Both the position numbers and the translations under genes were made by a program. Positions 6,118 to 9,625 of a DNA stretch of 9,625 nt are shown here, piece after piece. A model generated the notes under the pieces. The model was given only the letters and a program-made list of their open reading frames with translations, was not told the origin of the DNA and made no database searches. Source of the stretch: Gammaproteobacteria bacterium (GTDB taxonomy: Bacteria > Pseudomonadota > Gammaproteobacteria > Chromatiales > Chromatiaceae); NCBI GenBank assembly GCA_015231665.1, contig JADGBD010000030.1:1-9625 (forward strand), in the 5' to 3' direction. Positions within the stretch are counted from its first letter, which is position 1. Each line of letters opens with the position of its first letter.

Positions 6118-6774
6118 ATGCAAGACACTAGCGCGCAACAACTCTCCGCCCTGAACGATGACGAACTGACCGACTTCGAGCGACGACGCCTGCTGGATGA
6201 GCTCATCGCCGAGGATGCCAACCGCGCCACCCTGGCCCGTTATCAGCTGATCGGCGAGGCGATGCGCCAAGACTCCGGCCAGCCCCTGTTGGCGCCGGGC
6301 TTCTTCAGCAGGGTCTCGGCGGCGATTGATAAGGAGGATGCGCTGTCAGCCGTGCCGCCGCTGCCATTCGAACATGGCCAGCAGGCAGCGAGCGGTGCCA
6401 ATCCAGTGCCCGCTGCAGGCTTGCGGGCTCGGCGGAGCTCCTGGCAGCGACCCCTGGCCGGTTTGGCCCTGGCCGCCTCGGTAGCCCTGGTCAGCCTCTG
6501 GCTGGCACCTCAATTGCTGCACTCGCCCGGTCAGCCGACCAGGGCCCCGGCAGTGGCGGCCGAACTCAAGGCGCCCAGCCTGCAAGCAGCTCCCTCAGCT
6601 GAATTGCTCGCCCAGGCCACCTCCAGCGAGGAGCCCGAGTGGCAGACCTTGCCGCCGGAGATGGAGGAGAAGCTCAATCGTTACCTTGTCGATCATGCGG
6701 AATTTGCCGCCGGCAAGGGCATGGACCGGATGTTGCCCTATGCCAGTTTTGTCAGCTATGACAGCGGCCGTTAG
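6118..6774 (+). CDS. rseA: Sigma-E anti-sigma factor RseA (MucA)
   Basis: RseA is a single-pass inner-membrane protein that sequesters RpoE. Regulated proteolysis by DegS/AlgW and then RseP releases the sigma factor under envelope stress. The 218-residue product fits the family (E. coli 216, MucA 194). The N-terminal anti-sigma domain (about 1-75) has the typical LSALNDDELTDFERRRLLDELI and RYQLIGEAMRQD blocks. A hydrophobic segment at 112-131 follows a basic run (RARRSSWQR), giving an inside-N orientation. The periplasmic part (132-218) is Ala/Pro-rich and ends in a block resembling the RseB-binding end of the family (EKLNRYLVDHAEFAAGKGMDRMLPYASFVSYD, 184-215). The start ATG is eight bases after rpoE. 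The 3' end overlaps rseB by 17 bases. The call rests on position, topology and conserved blocks at both ends. Confidence 0.94.
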   Translation: MQDTSAQQLSALNDDELTDFERRRLLDELIAEDANRATLARYQLIGEAMRQDSGQPLLAPGFFSRVSAAIDKEDALSAVPPLPFEHGQQAASGANPVPAAGLRARRSSWQRPLAGLALAASVALVSLWLAPQLLHSPGQPTRAPAVAAELKAPSLQAAPSAELLAQATSSEEPEWQTLPPEMEEKLNRYLVDHAEFAAGKGMDRMLPYASFVSYDSGR

Positions 6775-7741
6775 CCGCACCTGGAGACGTCTGGCGCTGC
6801 TGCTGGCCTTGTTTGCCAGCACCAGCGCCAGTGCCGGCGCCGGCGCTGATATGACCGCCGAGCAGTGGCTGGCAGCCATGTCCCAGGCCATGCGTAGCCT
6901 CAATTACGAGGGCGAGTTGATCTATCAGCATGACAAGGGCCTGAAGGTCCTGCACCTGATCCACACCGTGCGCCAGGGGCGGGAGCGGGAGCGGCTGATC
7001 TCCCTCAACGGCGTACCCCGCGAAGTGATCCGCGATGAAGACTCGGTGCGCTGCATACTGCCCGACTCCCAGGCTATCTCGGTGGATCGGCGTGCCGGCA
7101 GTTTTGGTTTTACCTCCCTGCAGCCCCTGGTGGCGGAGAAACTCAGCGGCGTTTACCGTTTCAGCGTCGGTGAGGAGGCGCGGGTTGCCGGCCGTCAGGT
7201 GCGCAGCATTGATATTCAGCCGCAGGATGCTTACCGCTACGGCCACCGCCTTTATCTGGACATGCAGCATCATCTGCCACTCAAGCAGGAGTTGCTCGAC
7301 ACCCAGGGCAATCCGGTGGGGCTGATCATGTACAGCCGGATCAAGATCGATCCGGCGCTGCCCTTCGAGGCCTCAGGCGCTGGCCCCAACAGCAAGAGTT
7401 ACAGCCTGATCGAATACGGTCCGCGCCAGGAAATGAACGGGCAGGGCAGTGATATCTGGCACCTGACTCAACTGCCGCCGGGCTTTGCGGTGAACCATCG
7501 GGATTTTCGCGATGACGAGCAAGGGGTGCGGCGGGAGCATCTGGTGCTCAGCGATGGGCTTGCCTCGGTATCCCTGTACATCGAACCGGCACAGGCCAGT
7601 GCCGGCCTCAGCGGCGCCTCGCATCGGGGTGCGGTCAGCGTTTTCGGGCGTCAGCATCAGGGCTATCAGATTCTGGTGGTGGGTGAGGTGCCGGAGCTGA
7701 CGGCACGCTTCATCGCCGAGGCGGTGGAGATCAAACCGTGA
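6758..7741 (+). CDS. rseB: Periplasmic sigma-E regulator RseB (MucB)
   Basis: RseB binds the periplasmic domain of RseA and shields it from the initiating protease; off-pathway lipopolysaccharide or lipids displace it. The 327-residue precursor has a signal peptide (basic RTWRR at 7-11, hydrophobic core 12-20, likely cleavage after ASA near residue 26). The lipoprotein-like N-terminal domain (about 30-205) includes MRSLNYEGELIYQHDKGLKVLHLIH (45-69) and LISLNGVPREVIRD (80-93). The smaller C-terminal domain (about 230-323) includes QLPPGFAVNHRDF (238-250), HLVLSDGLASVSLYIE (261-276) and HQGYQILVVGEVP (300-312), as in MucB/RseB. The ATG at 6758 lies inside rseA; an in-frame ATG at 6740 would add six residues and cannot be excluded. 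Neither has a strong ribosome-binding site, so coupling to rseA translation is likely. The stop overlaps the rseC GTG. Confidence 0.95.
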   Translation: MTAAVSRTWRRLALLLALFASTSASAGAGADMTAEQWLAAMSQAMRSLNYEGELIYQHDKGLKVLHLIHTVRQGRERERLISLNGVPREVIRDEDSVRCILPDSQAISVDRRAGSFGFTSLQPLVAEKLSGVYRFSVGEEARVAGRQVRSIDIQPQDAYRYGHRLYLDMQHHLPLKQELLDTQGNPVGLIMYSRIKIDPALPFEASGAGPNSKSYSLIEYGPRQEMNGQGSDIWHLTQLPPGFAVNHRDFRDDEQGVRREHLVLSDGLASVSLYIEPAQASAGLSGASHRGAVSVFGRQHQGYQILVVGEVPELTARFIAEAVEIKP

Positions 7742-8238
7742 TCGAGTCCGATGCCCGGGTGGTCGCCATCGAGGGCGGTCGGACCTGGGTGGAGGCGGAC
7801 CGGCGTTCCTCCTGCGGCCAGTGCAGTGCCTCGGGCTCCTGCGGCGGCTCTCTGTTTGCCGAACTCTTTGGCAGCCGGCCGGTGCGGGTGGAGGTGACCA
7901 ACCCCATCCAGGCGCAAGTCGGCCAGCAGGTCATTGTCGGTCTGCCCGAGCAGGCCATGCTCAGGGGCTCGCTGGGGCTCTATCTGCTGCCCCTGGTTGG
8001 GCTCATGGCTGGTGCCCTGATCGGCCAGTGGCTGGCCGATTCGCTGTTTTCTCAGCGCTTGGGCGAATTTCCTGCCATTATCCTCGGTCTATTCGGCCTC
8101 TGGTTGGGGCCCTGGCTGTGGCGACGGTTGAAACCTTCCGCCGGCGACACCATTAACACCCCTGTTATTTTGCGTAATCGACCGAGCGGCCTGAGCGTGG
8201 CCTTCGCCGGTCTGAATGAGGATGAGGAGAAAATATGA
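7738..8238 (+). CDS. rseC: SoxR-reducing/sigma-E system protein RseC (MucC)
   Basis: RseC is an inner-membrane protein encoded in sigma-E operons. It modulates sigma-E mildly and in E. coli takes part in keeping the SoxR iron-sulfur cluster reduced. The 166-residue product shows the family's N-terminal soluble part with a cysteine cluster CGQCSASGSC (Cys26, Cys29, Cys35), then two hydrophobic segments (about 74-96 and 110-128) separated by a short polar loop, and a cytoplasmic C-terminus with RR after the second segment. Length is usual for the family. It starts with GTG at 7738, overlapping the rseB TGA as GTGA, and its own TGA overlaps the degP ATG as ATGA. This points to coupled translation along the operon. 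The cysteine pattern and location make the call firm; the biochemical role of the family is still unsettled. Confidence 0.93.
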   Translation: MIESDARVVAIEGGRTWVEADRRSSCGQCSASGSCGGSLFAELFGSRPVRVEVTNPIQAQVGQQVIVGLPEQAMLRGSLGLYLLPLVGLMAGALIGQWLADSLFSQRLGEFPAIILGLFGLWLGPWLWRRLKPSAGDTINTPVILRNRPSGLSVAFAGLNEDEEKI

Positions 8239-9625
8239 ATTCCGGAAAAGCATTTGCCCAGTCTGTTCTGTTGCTGTCCCTGTTATGGCTGACCGGCCTG
8301 GCCCAGGCCAACAGCCTGCCTGACTTTACCCAGCTGGCCAAGGACAGCGGCCCTGCGGTGGTCAACATCAGTACCCAGAAGGCGATGGTCAATCGGGTCA
8401 ACCCGCACAATTTCCAGATCCCGGATCTACCCGAAGGCAGCCCCTTCAATGAACTCTTCCGTCACTTCTTCCAGATGCCCAAGGGTTGGGAGAATCAGAG
8501 CGGCAAGGCCGAGCGCAGCTCACTGGGCTCGGGTTTCGTGATTTCCGCCGATGGTTACATTGTCACCAACCATCATGTGATTGATGGCGCCGATGAAATC
8601 ATCGTCCGCCTGACCGACCGGCGTGAGTTCGAGGCCAAGGTCATAGGCTCGGACAAGCGCAGCGACATCGCCCTGGTCAAGATCGACGCCAAGGACCTGC
8701 CCACGGTGAAGACCGCCAAGCTTGACGAGGTGCAGGTGGGAGAATGGGTGCTGGCTATTGGTTCACCCTTCGGCTTTGATCATTCGGTCACCGCCGGCAT
8801 CGTCAGCGCCAAGGGCCGCAGCCTGCCGGACGATACCTATGTGCCCTTCATCCAGACCGATGTGGCGATCAACCCGGGCAACTCCGGTGGCCCGCTGATC
8901 AACATGAAGGGCGAGGTGATTGGCGTCAATTCGCAGATCTACAGCCGCACCGGCGGCTACATGGGACTGGCCTTTTCCATCCCCATCGATGTGGCGATGA
9001 ACGTGGTCGAGCAGCTGCGCGACAAGGGCAAGGTGACCCGCGGTTGGCTGGGGGTCTACATCCAGGATGTCACTCGCGAGCTGGCCGAGTCCTTTGGTCT
9101 GGATAGCCCACGCGGCGCCCTGGTATCGCGGGTACTGGCCGATTCACCGGCAGAAAAGGCCGGTCTCAAAGTGGGTGATGTGATCCTCGAATTCAACGGG
9201 GTGCAGATCAACACCTCCTCCATGCTGCCCCATCTGGTGGGCCAGAGCATGGTGGACAAGGAGGCACAGCTCAAGCTGCTGCGCAACGGCAAGACCGAAG
9301 AGGTCAAGGTGAAAATCGCCGAACTGCCGGCCGACGGCAAGATGTCAGGCCTGGAGGCCGATGCCAGCGATAGCGATAACCGCCTGGGCATGACCGTGCG
9401 TAATCTCAGTGCCGAGGAACGCGGCCAGCTGGAGATCAAAAAGGACATAGGCGTGCTCGTCACCCAGATCGAATCCGGGCCCGCCAGCCGTGCCGGGGTG
9501 ATGGTGGATGACGTTATCCTGATGGTGGACAACAAACCGGTGGAATCCGCCAATCAGCTGGCCAAGCTGGTGGCCGAACTGCCGGCGGAAAAGTCCATCG
9601 CCGTGCTGGTACAGCGCAAGAAAGG
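8235..9625 (+). CDS. degP: Periplasmic serine protease/chaperone DegP (MucD, HtrA family), 3' end cut by the window
   Basis: This DegP-type protease degrades or refolds damaged envelope proteins and, as MucD, feeds back on the sigma-E/AlgU response. The frame runs off the right edge after 463 complete codons; about ten residues are probably missing (MucD is 474). A signal peptide (1-25) ends AQA before Asn26. The trypsin-like domain carries the catalytic triad: His114 in TNHHVI, Asp144 in SDIALVK and Ser217 in INPGNSGGPL. Two PDZ domains follow, at about 270-362 (RGWLGVYIQDVT, SPAEKAGLKVGDVI) and about 380-463 (LGMTVRNL, SGPASRAGVMVDDVI). The ATG at 8235 overlaps the rseC stop as ATGA and has a strong GAGGAG five bases upstream, so it may also be translated independently. 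Its place as the last visible member of the operon corresponds to mucD of Pseudomonas. DegP versus MucD is only a matter of naming. Confidence 0.96.
   Translation, partial: MNSGKAFAQSVLLLSLLWLTGLAQANSLPDFTQLAKDSGPAVVNISTQKAMVNRVNPHNFQIPDLPEGSPFNELFRHFFQMPKGWENQSGKAERSSLGSGFVISADGYIVTNHHVIDGADEIIVRLTDRREFEAKVIGSDKRSDIALVKIDAKDLPTVKTAKLDEVQVGEWVLAIGSPFGFDHSVTAGIVSAKGRSLPDDTYVPFIQTDVAINPGNSGGPLINMKGEVIGVNSQIYSRTGGYMGLAFSIPIDVAMNVVEQLRDKGKVTRGWLGVYIQDVTRELAESFGLDSPRGALVSRVLADSPAEKAGLKVGDVILEFNGVQINTSSMLPHLVGQSMVDKEAQLKLLRNGKTEEVKVKIAELPADGKMSGLEADASDSDNRLGMTVRNLSAEERGQLEIKKDIGVLVTQIESGPASRAGVMVDDVILMVDNKPVESANQLAKLVAELPAEKSIAVLVQRKK

Noticed and set aside
6833..6844. A perfect 12-bp palindrome GCCGGCGCCGGC near the rseB signal-peptide cleavage site.
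   Set aside because: It encodes the small residues after the cleavage site, is expected in GC-rich DNA, and has no repeat partner or T-run.
8127..8155. A TTGAAA with a weak -10 at 17 bp inside rseC, considered as an internal promoter for degP.
   Set aside because: The -10 (CATTAA) matches only about half of the consensus and no sigma-E-type boxes accompany it.
9056..9553. A 165-codon leftward open frame inside the PDZ region of degP.
   Set aside because: The rightward frame encodes both PDZ domains in full; the leftward one is Ser/Arg/Thr-rich noise.

Overview
This is a GC-rich, densely coded chromosomal segment from a gammaproteobacterium. The main evidence is the sigma-E envelope-stress cluster rpoE-rseA-rseB-rseC-degP (algU-mucA-mucB-mucC-mucD in Pseudomonas naming), divergent from nadB, together with a YgfX-like gene and a DarP (YjgA) homologue. 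The proteins resemble Pseudomonas and Escherichia members about equally, so I cannot name a family or genus from sequence alone. There is no sign of phage, transposon, CRISPR, tRNA or rRNA; this looks like core genome with a few local oddities.

Layout. A rightward block at 1-2599 holds the 3' part of recJ (single-strand DNA exonuclease), darP (50S ribosome maturation factor with an unusually long acidic-repeat N-terminus) and a small YgfX-like inner-membrane protein. The darP/YgfX junction is a GTGA stop/start overlap. Facing it is a leftward block: nadB (L-aspartate oxidase, first step of NAD synthesis), then a 355-residue protein with two cyclic-nucleotide-binding-type domains and a C-terminal rhodanese. 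The stop codons of the two blocks overlap by four bases (2596-2599), so no space is left for a terminator.

About 130 bp between the nadB start preferred here and rpoE form a divergent control region. It contains a sigma-70-like promoter candidate for rpoE and a 17-codon open frame whose TGA overlaps the rpoE GTG start. That resembles a leader peptide of the E. coli rseD type. From 5531 to the right edge lies the sigma-E operon: RpoE sigma factor, RseA membrane anti-sigma, RseB periplasmic regulator, RseC cysteine-cluster membrane protein and DegP/MucD periplasmic protease, cut by the window end. Most junctions overlap (rseA/rseB by 17 bp, rseB/rseC and rseC/degP by 4 bp), which indicates one translationally coupled transcript. 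Together these genes sense misfolded envelope proteins (RseB, RseA), release sigma-E and supply the protease that clears the damage (DegP).

The points most worth a second look are the possible rpoE leader peptide, the cyclic-nucleotide/rhodanese protein and the acidic pentapeptide repeat on DarP. I found no clearly unprecedented multi-gene system.
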